Positions 11,124 to 23,639 of a DNA stretch of 64,000 bases are shown in pieces. Each line of letters begins with the position of its first letter. Positions within the stretch are counted from its first letter, which is position 1. The DNA is from Boswellia sacra. Lineage: Eukaryota; Streptophyta; Magnoliopsida; Sapindales; Burseraceae. The position numbers were made by a program, and so were the translations under genes. Where the stretch lies: positions 353,451-417,450 of the forward strand of contig SNVD02009916.1 of assembly GCA_013180625.2 (NCBI GenBank), read 5' to 3'. The notes beneath the pieces were generated by a model that worked only from the letters and a program-made list of their open reading frames with translations, searched no databases and was not told the origin of the DNA.

Positions 11124-12647
11124 TGATGAATACTTAAACATGTATGTTTCATAAGAGCTTAATTCATCATATTGCATTAATAGTGTCATTAAATTCCTCA
11201 ACCTAAACATATTTGTAGTCTTTACATCTTTTGAATTAACTTCATATTAATTTTAGTTTTTGTTACAGGTTTGATAAAATAGACATAACTTTATATTTAT
11301 CGATCAGAATGGTGAAAATCTTGATTTGTTGGAAGCTAATTAAATTATCTACAAGATTGTATTTCACAAGCATCATGAAATTCGGGATTTTAGTGGACCA
11401 AAAATTGACTTGAAATAAACCCATCCGCAGTTTCGGCCCAGCCTGACCATACCTCCGTATTTTGATCATATCTCTTGATATCGTATCTGAATCGTATGAA
11501 TCAACATATTCTAGAAAGCTGAGAGAAATATCTACAACTTTTATGAAGACATGTGATCAAAATCCTAAATATTTAGGTTCCAAAATTGGTGGTCAAAATT
11601 AGTACACATGATGATACAAATTGTCAAGAAGATATTTTACAATTGCCCCTTTGTAATATAACAAGTTTGCCCTCGAATGTATCTATAAATAGAGGTGCAT
11701 TGTGACCCATTGGGGCATTTTGACTCTTGACTAGGATCTCTTATTATTGTGGTTTTCTCTCTTTTGTTTTGTTCTCTTAATTTATTAATAAATCTTCTTT
11801 TTCTTGCAATTTGTTTTCTTTCTTTCATAATGTTTTGCTAGATTCTCTTGTGCTAAGGTGAAAGGGTGAAACCCTTGATATGAGAATAAGGATCCTCTAA
11901 CCCTTTAATATTTACTTAAAAATCATAATTTTTGTTATTTATTTTATATGATTTATATTTATTTCCCTAATCAATCTTGACACCAATCATACAGTAAAGG
12001 TCTTGATCCTTGTAGACAATCCTTGGCACATCAAATGCTTGGATCCTTTTCAGATGTCGTATGGTTCTTCCTTACTGACACAAGTCTAGTTAGGAACCTT
12101 GATTTGTTTTAGACATATGAACCTATTTATAAGAAGTCGTACAAATATTGGTAACGAAACAAATATAATTCATATAATTAAAATGGGCTTAAATGACATA
12201 CCTTTCGATTAAAAACTTCTTGATGTGTGGATTCCAATTGAGTTATAATTGAGTTGTTTATCCTTGTTTGATATATCAAAAGCAGTTCCCCTAACCTTAG
12301 CTTTCATTATTATTGTGTTAATTCCTCTTACTTGTATTTTAATTATTCTCGTTTATTGCTTATGGAATTGTTCTTTCATTTGCTATGGTAGGTTTTACCA
12401 CTTATTTCCATGGATGGTTTTACCACCTCTTATTTTTATTTTACATTTGAGGTCAGCTGTACTGCCTACATCTTTACTTTTATTTGTTAATATTATCTTG
12501 TTATTTATTTGAATCATTCATATTATATTTGCTCATCCTTTAGTTAGTACCGCTAAATCGCCTTCCTCGTGGATCAACTTTGGTTTTGCCAGGTTTATTA
12601 CTTCGACACTCCTATACTTGCGAGATAATCATTTTTTGGATATGTCA
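11124..12647 (+). repeat. LTR A of family S (probable 3' LTR)
   Basis: The sequence matches LTRs B, C and D (56285, 60033 and 62928) from TGATGAATACTTAAAC to GGATATGTCA. It includes the promoter-like stretch tctataaatagaggtgc at about 11681. A purine tract lies just upstream, and the flanks (gggtg / tggtc) are not duplicated. It is therefore better read as the 3' LTR of a truncated element than as a solo LTR. It abuts the antisense-type gene of G0. Confidence 0.8.
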
Positions 12648-13160
12648 TGGTCTCACCAGACGGTCTCCTAGATCCATATCTTGTAGCCATCATTCCTCAT
12701 GTGGGACCCAGTTTTACTGCTGCTTCTTTGATTCTAGTTGAGACACTAATTGGACTGGATCATGTCAGGATGGATTCGAGTCAAAGGTGCGGTGCCAGTC
12801 TTCCACTTCTTTAGGTATTACTTTCATCTTCTTGACCTTTTGACTTAGCGAGTTTAGTCTTCATCATTTTTCTTATACTCTAATTTTTGCCTAGGCCACC
12901 CTCTTCGGGTTTTGGACTTAGTGAGCTTGCCCTAACTTTTTGTCTAAAAGCCTTTTCTGGTTTTTAACTCAACGGGCTTTTCTCTTTTCTCATGCCTTAA
13001 CTTTTGTCTAAACTGCCCTTTTGAGTTTTCAGTTTAGCAAGCGGCCTTAACTTTTGCCTAAGCCTCCTTTTCAAGTTTTTTACTTGGCAGGATTTTTTTT
13101 CCTTTGTGTTTTTCCTTAGATTTGGTTACAAGAGAGGCTATCTATTCTAACACCATTTTT
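12648..13160 (+). pseudogene. G0: plant-mobile-domain/DUF7745-like gene fragment with intron
   Basis: The gene runs antisense to G0. Exon sequence at 12648-12814 translates to the block with LIGLDHVR-type wording found in G1 (24500-24664, minus) and G3 (36270-36386). A GT donor sits at 12815-12816 and an AG acceptor at 13118-13119, giving a 305-bp intron. Exon 2 starts IWLQERL-like at 13120. The last exon-1 codon is TAG where G1 has CAA (Gln). The intron holds the minisatellite also present in G1. The fragment is cut on the left by LTR A and diverges from G1 after 13150. Confidence 0.65.
12840..13095 (+). repeat. Intronic minisatellite (about four ~55-60 bp units)
   Basis: Units contain gggttttcg/cagtttagc, ccttaacttttgcctaa and gcccttt. 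This is the reverse-strand counterpart of the array at 24240-24480 in G1. Confidence 0.75.
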
Positions 13161-14760
13161 ACACTTCCTTTGAGATGATTGAGATAATATCTACCATGAT
13201 TTTTAAAATGATTAAGGTAATTCTTTGCCCCTTTATTTCATTTATTACTCAAGATGATTGGACAACCTTTTGTCCCTTACTTCTTTTTACTCTTGAAGAT
13301 GGATAGGTAATTCTTTACCTCCTGTATGAAGAGTTTAGTATCGCTTTGGGTAATTTCTTCATCCATCATCCAACTCTAAGGGCATTATTTCTCTTTCTTT
13401 GTAGACATCCATGCTAGACAAAATGACTAACTTCTTCCATAGTTTGTGCTTCTTCACCGTTGGTGGTAAAGTTGCTTCTTTGATATCCTTAATGAAAACT
13501 ATTGGCAGATTTTCTTCTTTTTGACATGTTTTTAATAAACCCAATATCCTCCAATAACAGGTTGACATGCTGAATGTGAGTTGTGTATCAATTTGATTTA
13601 CATTCAAGTTCCTCAAAGATTTCTCAAATTTAATAGCTCAATGGTAATGCATTGACATCGTTATTGTTCATAATTTCAACTCTAAGCTAGAATTATTTCA
13701 CTCGAGATTCTTCATGTGTGTGTATGGCCAATCATACTTCACTTGTTAAGACTTGGATAGCTTTATACAAATAGAAACTACTGATCAATCTCTAAAGATA
13801 GAAGGACTACAATAAGCCCACTTTCACACCACTCTCCAGTAATTTAAGCTCATCACAACATCAAGGATTATTAAGGATTTATCAAGCTTGTACATGATAA
13901 AGACGACTATAAGGTTATCTTACCCCTGATCATACAACCATTCCAGGTTTTAATTGAGAGCATCAACTTTTTCCATTTGTACCCCTAAACTTTGAGTTTT
14001 CACCCACCATGTTTGCTTTACTTTTGATTTTGAATGGCTACACCCCTACACTTTACGCACAATGGGATTAGCACTCTCCTTTACTTTTTCTTCTTTTTGT
14101 TCGTTTTCTCATTCTTTCTTTTTCTCTTTTCTTTTCTTCTTTTGTCGAGCTAAAAATTTCACAAAAACTTGTCAACTTCTTTTCATTCCGCCATAAGCAT
14201 GGCTCTCAATGCTTTTTTCTAGAATGTTCACATGTTATGAGTGAAAGGCACTACGTAAGAAAATTTTTTCGAGTGTTAGGATAAATTTTATGGTTAGACA
14301 GAGAAAAAACTTGATTATGCTCAATAGGGTATACTAGTGACGATGAAGTAAGTATAGGTGGGCTTGAAAGGCTCAATCGATTGAAAGAAGAACTAAATCA
14401 CTTCCTTTATGCTGTAAAGCCTAGGATTCCACCTCAAGTAGTGATCAAACAGGTTCTAAAGTCTTGTGAGATCTCAACACCAAGCTTTATTCACATAAGG
14501 TTTCTCTAAGTAATATAAAGTTTCATATTCATGGCTATTGTACTCAAATGATTTAAAGAATCAAGAATGAAACTCATCTAACAAAAAGAGTAAAGCATGC
14601 AAACAACACAATCTCATGTATTACCAAAAATATATTTCCAATGAGTGTCATGATTTCGTCAATGATCATCAAAAGAATACATAACTCTTGTATCATTCTT
14701 GAGACAAAACATTTCAAAACATTGTTGTTCTTTTCCTTAGGTCAAGGATTCTCCTATGCA
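13161..14760. other. G0 interior of unknown content
   Basis: This lies between G0's antisense-type gene and its gag, where pol would be expected. I recognise no RT, RNase H or integrase on either strand. A minus frame at 13359-13616 (85 codons) is unassigned. Part of 13160-13330 repeats words like gatggataggtaattctttacc. G0 therefore lacks pol, either by deletion or because it is a non-autonomous derivative. Confidence 0.5.
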
Positions 14761-14761
14761 C

Positions 14762-15650
14762 TTATGCATCCTCACTATTTGATCCGTTGAATTGGTTATA
14801 TTGCTCTTGATTTATGTTATTACTTCTCTTCTGCCTGGCCTCTAAATCTTCCATTTCGATGCCCAAATAATACAAGTCTTCAAAGGTTTTGATTGAAAAC
14901 CCCATCAGTCTATCACATGGGCCCCATTGATCACATATTATGAGAAAGTCTCGTTGGGCTTTTAAAATGTCGTCTCCAAATCTCTCAAAGTTACCCCTAG
15001 TTGGGTGTTGTAGTGATATTGTTCTACAAAGTGTTTTGATAGCTCTTCCCAATCTTCTCGAACTCTTTTGAGAAGATCGTGATACCACACTACTGCATCG
15101 CCTTCTAAGGATAGCGTGAAATACTTCAATATGTGCTTCTTTGTGAAAGGAGAAGTATAGATGATAACTGCATATTGCCTCAAGTGTGTCTTGGGATTGC
15201 CTTCTCCATTGAACTTGGGAAGGTTGATAGGCGAAACTATGGAGGCAATTCTTTGTCTTGAATGAGCAAGATATTGTCTACGTTCTTGACTGCTATCAGT
15301 CCCTTATCCTTCAAGAGGGATTGGAACTTCTCCATGTCTTTGGCCAATTGCTTGACTGATTCATGTTCTTCCTGGTTGACTGGGCTTTTCCCCCTGTCTC
15401 TGTCTTGGCTAGTTTCACTATCATCACCATTGCTACCCTCAGGTGGAGGCTGATTCATGTGGTTGGGCCAATTTTAGAGTGCTTCAATGAGTTGGGCCAT
15501 TTGTTGTTGGAGTGCACTCATATCAACTCTTAATTGGGCCATTTCAACATTTTTGTTGTTGGGTGCAACCATTTTATCTACTAGTTCTTCTTGCCTTGTC
15601 AAACGATCACCTCGTCTAACCCAAGCTATGATGGCTGCAAAACAACAGTG
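14762..15650 (-). pseudogene. gag: G0 gag (Tat-lineage gypsy) pseudogene
   Basis: Reading leftwards, it begins just after the leader at a sequence translating to AWVRRGD. It continues through an acidic linker (15458-15237, NQPPPEGSNGDDSETSQDRD) and the retrotransposon gag domain (15183-14962: YFTLSLEGDAVVWYHDLL, WEELSKHFVEQYHY, LGVTLRDLET). The capsid end follows in another frame (14930-14762: IKTFEDLYYLGIEMEDLEARQ). A frameshift with an internal deletion separates the last two parts. This is the best preserved gypsy gag in the window; G1 has lost this domain. Confidence 0.8.
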
Positions 15651-16389
15651 TTAATGTCATGCATGCATGTATGTATGCATGATATGATGCATGCTCATTC
15701 AAGGGTATAGACATGATTCCAGCCTTCCAACCTTATTTCTCCCACACACGTGAGGTTAAGTATCTTTTCCTAGATTTTTTGGCTTTATTCCCAAGACATC
15801 ATCATGGGATGTGGGAATACAAGATTCTGTCTCTTATTTTTAAAATTCATAATGATGTTTGGATTCTCTATGATTATCATAACATAGCTTTTAAACGTCA
15901 TGATGACCTTAACATATGGCACATGTTCCCATTTTATTCTTATGGGTGACTTAACATGTTGAATTCGTTCATGGTTCCATGAGGTTTGAGTTGATTTTAT
16001 TCTGATCATGGAAAATTTACATCCATAGACATGCATTTCAACATGGGTTTTGGATAGTCATCCTATTGAAAATTTCTAGAGTCATTTATTAAATCTCAAG
16101 GGTTCAATGGGCTACGCTCCTTTGAGCGAGAGATGTCCTTTTGGGCCAATCTCTTTTTATATCAATTCAATGATACGTAGTCAAAGGTGGTGACACCAAC
16201 ATAAGTCGTCTAGGGGTCGAACAGAGCCAAAGACTTCTCATGCCAATACCACACAACAAGTTTAGGCAACTCGTGCTCATTGTGTGCAAGAGTGTAGTGA
16301 TGCTAAGGACTCATTATACTGACATTAGCTATTAGACTTTAGTATTCCAATCAGAACCAACTTCTCTTACACCTAGTGGAGTCGCCACT
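15651..16389 (-). other. G0 leader and primer-binding site
   Basis: The 5' untranslated region of G0 has a tgcatgcatgtatgtatgc palindromic stretch just before gag, as in G1 (about 19080). At 16374-16389 the complement of gtggcgactccac directly adjoins the LTR end. This is the usual Tat-type primer-binding site and fixes the boundary. Confidence 0.7.
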
Positions 16390-16432
16390 GTGAACGGGGC
16401 TTTCATCTTGCCAGACCGTTCACGACCACGAC
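16390..16432 (-). repeat. G0 5' LTR, inner ~43 bp (cut off by G1)
   Basis: This is the reverse complement of the LTR 3' end (tgtgaacggggctttcatc). The rest of the same LTR continues at 29634 on the far side of G1. The duplicated ACGAC at 16428-16432 and 29634-29638 proves that the two pieces were once continuous. Confidence 0.85.
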
Positions 16433-18389
16433 TATAAGCATTGGATTTTTGAGGTTCGAGAATGAAGTGAAGATGAATGTCGAGCAAAGAAAATGACCAA
16501 AATGCCCTTGAGAGTCAAGAAGAGAAGGGTGAAAAAAATTGGTGAAGAGTCTGGAAAACTGACACGTGGCTTTATAAAATCACAGAAATTAATCTGGGAG
16601 AAATCTAGTGATGAATCATATACCATTGTGAAGCTACGATGCCTAGTTTTCATAGAAACTTACAGATCATGAATCAGAGTTGACCTGAAAAAGTCAAACA
16701 TGATTGAAGGGACAAAGTCTGAAGGGGTGCATCGAAGGATGATAAAAAAGGAAAGAGGGCCGAAAGAAAATTGGCTGATCGGCCATCAAATAGCTGCTCG
16801 ACTATCCAAGATAGCCGCCCGGCTATCTAACAGTCGCCCAACAATTGGTCAATGGCCAGGCATCCATTAGATGGTCGCCCGTCCCTTAGAGGCTCATTTT
16901 CAGAAATTACTTTGGGACCTTCCTTTTTCATCTTCACCTCTCTCCTATATAAACCTTACTCCTCTTACTTTGCAATTCATACCGATTGCTGAATACAATC
17001 ATCTTTTTCTCCCCTTTGAAGACACGCTCAAGAATTTGAGAAGTCTTTTTCAGTACAATTTTTTAGGCGTTCTATTGCTCTAAATCCAGAAAGGGTACGT
17101 CTTGAAAGCAATTTTCTCTTCTCCTTCATATTTTCTTTTTTATTTTTCTTGCTTAGAATTAAGCATGCTTAGGCTTACTTATGCTTAGAATAAGCATGTT
17201 TAGGATTTAGTTTGATGCTTAGAAGTATGTTTAGGGTTTTATGAATTGTCTAACCCTTATTTGTTTTGCAAGATGGATAAATGTGTCAAAAGAAGTCCAC
17301 TATCTTTCCTTTTTTAGAATCATGCTTAGAAATTTAATTTCTTTGTGAATGCTTAGAAACATGTCTAGGAGAACATGTCTAGAATCATGCTTAAGAGCAC
17401 ATTATTAGAATCGTGTTAGGAAAATTTACTTGCTTTGATCAATGTTGGGAATAGCATAGAATAGGTAGAGTTAATTTTTTGCCCTTGAGTGCCATGATTA
17501 ATATTGATTACTTGAATTAGGCTAGAATATGCTGTGATAACCATAATTAGGCTAGAAATGCCATGATTCTTAATTAATTGATATGAATTATGCTAGAATA
17601 GTGGTAGGTAGAATACCATGATAGATTTTATCGAATCTAGGCTATACTATGATATTAGATTATGACTTTGTATGATTTATGAATGTATGAATGTTTGTAT
17701 ATTGAGAAGTGTAATTGTATGATACCACGAAGTGGTAGCGGACTCACTTAGAATAAATACTTGGATAACATGAATATGTATGAAGAGACTTGACAGACAT
17801 TGAATAGAATCACAAATAATGGTGAGGAATCCATTATCTATTGAGTCTCAACCTGAATGCCTATGATATATGCAATGGATTGTATGTATGAGTATGAGTA
17901 GAATTTACTTTATTATTGACTAACAATTATTGTAATCCTCTCCCCTTCCGCTATGTTTAAAGGAAATGTGATCTATTCTCCTCCTTCTTTCTATAGATGT
18001 TTATAATTACCATTGATTGAATAATCACCTAATATGCCTAATGAAGATAAAATGAAATCGTGTGCATAAAATGAACCATTTAAGTGGACTAAGTAACAAC
18101 ACGAGATATTCATATTTGTTATTTCCCAACTGAAGGCTGAATTTACATCTAAGCAGGTCGAAAGACTCATACCTAACTTCTCAAACCCATCTCTGAAGGC
18201 ATGAGGGGTAGTTTAGGTCCCGAAGCGAGGGATCAGATTGCCTCCATTCATTCATAATTGAATAATTGGGTGGTGACTCCTTTCTCTAGACGTGCCCATG
18301 GCTCGTTTGTGTTCCCTTAAGTCTCGAAAGAGACTTTGACACAGTGTCGTGGTCGCAAACGCTTTGGCAGGATGAAAGCCCCGTTCACA
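16433..18389 (+). repeat. G1 5' LTR
   Basis: It starts tataagcattggattttt (TG decayed to TA) and ends ccccgttcaca. A core-promoter candidate, ctcctatataaacc, lies at about 16942. The downstream part is rich in tgcttagaatnagcatg repeats. It pairs with the LTR at 27647-29633. Confidence 0.9.
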
Positions 18390-19127
18390 GTGGCGACTCT
18401 ATTGGGGATAAGAGAAGTTGATTCCGATAGGAATACCAAATCTTATACCTCTTGTTGATATAACAAGTCATTACATCAGTACACTTTTGCAAACAATGAG
18501 CACGAATTGGCTAAAACTAGCCGCGTGGCATTGGCATGAGAAGTCTTTGGCTCTATTCGACCCCTAGATGACATGTTGGTATCATCACCTTTGAGCAAGT
18601 ACCATTGAATTGGTATAAAAAGAAACCTACTCAAAGGGGCATCTTTTGCTTGAAGGAACCCGGACCACTGGACCCTTGAGACTCAAGCCCATGTAAATGA
18701 CTTTAGAAATTTTCAATAGGATGAATATTCAAAACCGATATTGAAATACATGTCTATGGATGTAAATTTTCCATGATTAGAATAACATCAACTTGAACCT
18801 CATGAAACCATGAACAAATACCACATGTCAAATCACCTAAAAGAACATAAATGGTAACATGTGTCATGTTTAAAAGCCATGTTATGGTAATCATGAAGAA
18901 TCCAATATCACCATGAATTTTAAAATTAGGAGAGAGAATCTCACATTCTCATATCCTATGATGATGTATTGGGAATGAAGCCTTAAATCCTCAGAAAGAG
19001 ACTCAACCTCACGTGTGTGGGAGGAATAAGGTTAGAAGGCTGAAAGCGTGCCTATGCCCTTGTATGAGCATGTATCATATCATGCATACATGCATGCATG
19101 CATGGCATTAACACCTTTGTTTTGCAG
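18390..19127 (+). other. G1 primer-binding site and leader
   Basis: gtggcgactctattgggga (18390-18408) is the Tat-type primer-binding site. The leader that follows has no gene and ends in the atgcatacatgcatgcatgc tract just before gag, matching the leader of G0 in inverted orientation. Confidence 0.75.
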
Positions 19128-19530
19128 CCATCATAGCTTGGGTTAGACGAGGTGGTCATTTGATAAGATAAGAAGAATCAATTGAAGAGTTGGCTACACC
19201 AAACACCAACAATATTGAAATGGTTCAAATGAGGGCTGACATCACCTCACTCCAACAATAAATGGCCCAATTCATTTAAGCTCTCCAAAATAGGCTTAAC
19301 CGCATAAATCAACCGTCACCTAAGGGTAATGGTGATGGTGATGGTGAAACCAGCCAAGGCAAAAATAGGGGGAAGAGCCTGATCAATATGAAGAACTTGA
19401 ATCAATCAAACAATTGGCTATGAACATGGAAAAGGTCCAATCCTTTTTGAAGAAGAAGGGGCTAAAAGGGGTTGAAGACCTGGATGACATCTTGGTGGAG
19501 TTCCTTCCATGTTGCATCAAAAAATTCTAT
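19128..19530 (+). pseudogene. gag: G1 gag N-terminal remnant
   Basis: It starts with an AWVRRGG-like sequence as in G0 and G3, then a linker rich in Gly, Asp and Asn (about 19325-19370), then EELESIKQLAMNMEKVQSFLK. Several stops interrupt it. The capsid domain present in G0 is missing, and the text runs straight into the region before the G-patch, so gag and protease were largely removed by an internal deletion. Confidence 0.75.
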
Positions 19531-20265
19531 TCAACATGGATGGAGAGATAGTAACCATTCATGCAGCCTCAATAATTGCACCAGCTACTTTGAGTGTGAA
19601 GGTTGGAGAAATACCTTACATGGATGGCTTTTAAGTAGCCATGATTAACAAAGCCAGCCCAATCATTGTTGGAATAATGAAAAAACAAGGGTACATGCCA
19701 AGAACTAGACTTGGGAGAGATGGACATGGCCTACCATCTTTTTCAAACTTTAGAGGTCAAACCTCTAAAAGAGGGTTAGGCTATGAATTTGAAGGGGAAG
19801 AAGAAGTTGATAAGCCCAAGAAAGGGAAATTCATCAAATTTGTTAAAGCCCAAGATACGAAGTATGTAAGAGCTACTGAACCATGGGTTTTCAAAGGAAT
19901 GTTGAAGCCTGAATTTGAGATCTTCAAAGATATCCTTCAGGTAGGAGTCTCTAGAGGGAATGACTTAGTGGGAGAAATGGAGAAGATGACCATCAAAGAG
20001 GAGAAGCCTTAGGAACCAACATCGGCCATGGACTCGTCCATCAACCTAGTTGCTTTCATCGAGGAAGGAATTAGAAGTGTATCTTATGAACATATATTTG
20101 TACCAAACCTCTTTGAAGAAAAGGACATTGTTTATGTTTCGAAATCTAATACAGTGAAGAATAGCTTTGCTAACTTGTTTGATGTCTTTCTTAATGGTGT
20201 TGTGTATCATAATTTGCATTTCACTAGCATATTTGAAATTCATATCATTCAAACTCATGACATTA
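19531..20265 (+). pseudogene. G1 post-protease linker with G-patch-like motif
   Basis: The longest open part (19641-20012) reads MKKQGYMPRTRLGRDGHGL and then GQTSKRGLGYEF, spaced like a G-patch (Gly-rich nucleic-acid-binding motif). Such a motif commonly sits between protease and RT in Tat-type polyproteins. A stop at 20010 separates it from the next open part (20028-20687), which carries the acidic linker and runs into RT. No D-T/S-G protease site was found upstream. Confidence 0.7.
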
Positions 20266-21170
20266 ATCTTGGTACAATAAAAAAACCTAAGAGCATATGC
20301 ATTGCACTTGATGCAACTTTTGAAGAGAGAGAGAAATTTGAAAAATTATTAAAGAAACATGAAGAAGTCTTCGCCTGGTCCTATGGCAACATGCCCGGAA
20401 TCGACAAAAGCATCGCTGAGCATACAATTCTGACTTATCCATATGTGAAACCAATTAAGCAGAAGTTAAGAAGAATGAGGCCAAAGTGGGCTCAGAAAAT
20501 CAAAGAGGAAGTCTCTAAACAAATTGAAGCCAAGTTTCTAGAAGTGGTGAGGTATCCAGAATTGTTAGCCAACATTGTGCCAGTAACAAAGAAGGACGAA
20601 ATGGTCCGAATGTGTGTAGAATACCGAGATTTGAACAAGGCCTCACCAAAGGATGATTTTCCTTTGCCTCATATCCATGTGTTGTAGAAAGCACTATCAC
20701 TAGTGTGATGTTCTCTTTTGTAGACGGGTTTTCTGGATACAATAAGATAATGATGGCCAATGAAGACAAGGTGAAGACAATCTTCATTATAGAACAGGAA
20801 ACTTATTGCTACAACATTATTTCATGATATGATGCAAAAGGAGATAGAAGTTTATGTAGATGACATGATGGTGAAGTCCGAGACCCGAGAGGGTCACTTT
20901 GAAGCCTTAGATAGGTTCTTAGAAAAGGTGAAGAAATAGAGGCTGCGACTAAATCCGAAAAAGTGTATCTTCAGAGTTACCTCAGAGAAGTTGCTGGATT
21001 TTGTAGTTGGCAAGAGAGGGATAGAAGTAGATCCAGATAAGTGAATGCCATTATGGAGATGCCATTACCAAAGACCAAAAAAGAAGTTCGAAGGTTTCTG
21101 GGAAGATCCAGTATATTAGTCGATTCATCGCTAAACTAACAACCGTTTGTGCATCGATATTTAGGCTTTT
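20266..21170 (+). pseudogene. G1 reverse transcriptase pseudogene
   Basis: HEEVFAWSYGNMPGID, KQKLRRMRPKW, VPVTKKDEMVRMCVEYRDLN and SPKDDFPLPHI are gypsy RT blocks, open to a stop at 20687. A deletion removes the usual PFGLKNAGATYQ-type block near 20815. The YVDDMMVKS active site (about 20855) survives intact, followed by HFEALDRFLEKV. Many stops follow. In the family this enzyme copies the genomic RNA. Confidence 0.85.
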
Positions 21171-21722
21171 GAAGAAGAATTAGTTGGTAGAATGGAATGA
21201 TCAGTGCCAAGAAGCATTCGAAAGGATTAAGAAGTACTTACAGAACCCGCTGGTTTTAAGGCCGCCAAAACCTGGGAAGAATTTAATTCTTTACTTAGTT
21301 CTTGAGGAGCAGGCTATCGATGCCATGTAGGCACAAGAAGATGAGAAAGGTGTAGAGCATGCCATCTACTATCTTAGCAAGAAGTTGTTACCATTTGAGA
21401 CGAAGTATAGCTACATAGAGAAAACCTGTTTAGCCATGGTCTAGCTCTCAAAGAAACTGAGGTACAATTTTCAGTCTTACAAAATTAAGGTTATCTCAAA
21501 GGAGGATCCGATGAAGTATCTTTATGAGCCACTAGCATTGGTGGAGAAGCTAGCAAGATGGCTGGTACAGTTATCAAAATTCGACATTGAATATGTTACC
21601 AAAAAGGTGGTGAAAGGAAGAATAGTAGTAGAATTATTGGCCATGAACCCGGTTGACAACAATGAACCGTGGGAGTTGGAATTCCTAGATGAACAACTAG
21701 GGGTAATCTCGGTCGTGAGATA
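21171..21722 (+). pseudogene. G1 RNase H (first, retroviral-type) and tether region
   Basis: EDEKGVEHAIYYLSKKLLP and ETKYSYIEKTCLAMV are the gypsy RNase H signature, with stops (TAG for Trp or Gln) in between. It then reads open from 21511 as ARWLVQLSKFDIEYV, the connection towards the second RNase H. It would degrade template RNA; here it is broken. Confidence 0.8.
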
Positions 21723-21726
21723 GAGA

Positions 21727-22115
21727 ATGTTCTTTGATGGAGTTGTTAATTGTAACAATGGTGGAATAAGATTTATTCTAGGGTCACCAACTTGAGAAGT
21801 CATCCCATTACCCAAAAAGTTAGAGTTCAGAGTCACCAACAATATAGCCGAGTATGAAGCTTGCACCTTTGGTTTAGAAATTATGATTGCCATGGGTATT
21901 GATGAAATAGAGGTGTTGGGAGATTCCAAGGTAGTCATCTCTCAAGCCAATGAAAATTAGGATATAAGAGAAGGGAAGCTAAAGTCCTACCTTGAACACG
22001 TCAGAAGGTTGACGAGCAGGTTCAAGCAATGCACTTTCACCCATCTTCCTAGAAGTGAGAATCAGATAGCTGATGTATTGGCTTCGATGGCATCAGCATG
22101 GGTAAGCACATAAGA
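21727..22115 (+). pseudogene. G1 archaeal-like RNase H (aRNH)
   Basis: MFFDGVVN opens the domain with its first catalytic Asp. RVTNNIAEYEACTFGLEI follows with the Glu, GDSKVVISQ with the next Asp, and HLPRSENQIADVLASMAS with the last. All four acidic positions look present, although TGA and TAG codons (about 21795, 21958) interrupt it. This second RNase H is diagnostic of the Tat clade. Confidence 0.85.
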
Positions 22116-22164
22116 ATTGTTGGTAAGACCAGTCATGATATCACAAGCATAGGGTCCTTGTTAC

Positions 22165-23460
22165 ATGAAGCCTTATGTAACAAAGAACGAAGTGGATGAG
22201 AAGCCATGGTTCTACGACTTAAAGAAATATCTAGAAGAGAAGAGTTTGCCTGATGAGGCCAACGAGAAGGATAGGTTGTATTATGTAAGCTGGCCTAATA
22301 ATTTACTTGTCATCAAGAGATGATGTACAAGAGAATGTCGGAAGAGATGCAACTAAGGTGGGTGGATGAGAAGGAAGCAAGGAGGCTTATAGAACAAATC
22401 CATAGTGGTGTATGTTAGCCACACATTAATCGACTAGTACTTGTAAAGAAGATCATGAGGCAAAGATTCTACTGGCTAACTATGGAGAAAAATTATGTCC
22501 GATTTTTGAAGAAGTGTTACCAGTGTCAGATTGATGGAAATTTGATCCATCAACCACCCTTGGAATTATAAGGGATGGAGGGATGGTTGCACTATGGCCT
22601 TTTGCTGCGTGGGGCATCAATATTATAGGCGAAATAAGGCCATCGACCTTTAATGGACATCGGTTTGTGGTAATGGCAATCGACTACTTGACCAAATGGA
22701 TAGAAGCTGAGTCCTATACTAAGTTAGGGGCGAAATAAATGGCGAAGTTCATTGAGGAAAACATTATATGCAAATTTAGGGTACCATACCATGTCGTGAC
22801 GGACAATGCGATTCATTTTCAAGCCGAGACTAGGGCTTTGTCCGAGAAGTATGGAATTGAACACCATAAGTCATCTCCATACTGGCCACAAGCTAATGGG
22901 GCGGTAGAAGCGGCTAATAAGAATATCAAGAAGATGTTGACCAAGGTGGTGTAGACATATAAAGATTGAGTAGAGAAGTTGCTGTTTGTGTTATGGGGTT
23001 ATAGGATGATACCTAAAAGTTCGATCGGTATGACGCCATTCTTGTTGGTATATGGTTCAGAAGCAGTTCTACCAAAATTGAGATAGAAATGAAATCAACG
23101 AGAGTTTTGATTGAAGCAGAACTTCCTAAAGAGGAGTGGATTCGTAGTAGATATGAACATTTGGCCTTGATTGATGAGAAAAGAATAAAGGCTAGGTATC
23201 ACATGCAACTATACCAGACATAGGTTGCTTGAACTTTTAACAAAAGAATAAAGGCAACAAAGTTCAAAGAAGGAGAGTTAGTCCTTAAGCAAGCGAGACT
23301 AGTTGTGTTTGATCTAAGAGGGAAGTTTAAACCCAACTGGGAGGGTCCATTTATTGTGATGAAGGTCATGTCCAACAGAGCCGTCATTTTATCATATATG
23401 AAAGGGAATGAGTTAACTAAACCCATCAATATGGACAGGCTAAAGAAATATTATGTATGA
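22165..23460 (+). pseudogene. G1 integrase pseudogene
   Basis: Pieces in order: the zinc-binding region near 22395-22545 (KIMRQRFYWLTM, CYQCQ), the core with the first Asp near 22615 in a shifted frame, VVTDNAIHFQAETRAL with the second Asp (about 22793), and WPQANGAVEAANKNIK with the Glu (about 22880). The C-terminal part, LRGKFKPNWEGPFIV and MDRLKKYYV, ends at TGA 23458-23460. Stops and frameshifts are frequent. Confidence 0.85.
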
Positions 23461-23639
23461 AAAAGAAAAGAGATGAGAGAAAAAATAATTAATCAAAAAA
23501 CCATAAACGACTGATTAATGACAGAAGTTGTATCATTATGCACATATTGTTCGAAGAACAAAGATTGTACTTAATGAAATGAAATTGTTTAGAACAAATA
23601 TGTCTTTTGAAATGTCTTATTATTTTACATAACAATAGA

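Noticed and set aside
12249..12512. 87-codon hydrophobic plus-strand frame
   Set aside because: It is part of LTR A. The same region in LTRs B and C does not keep the frame.
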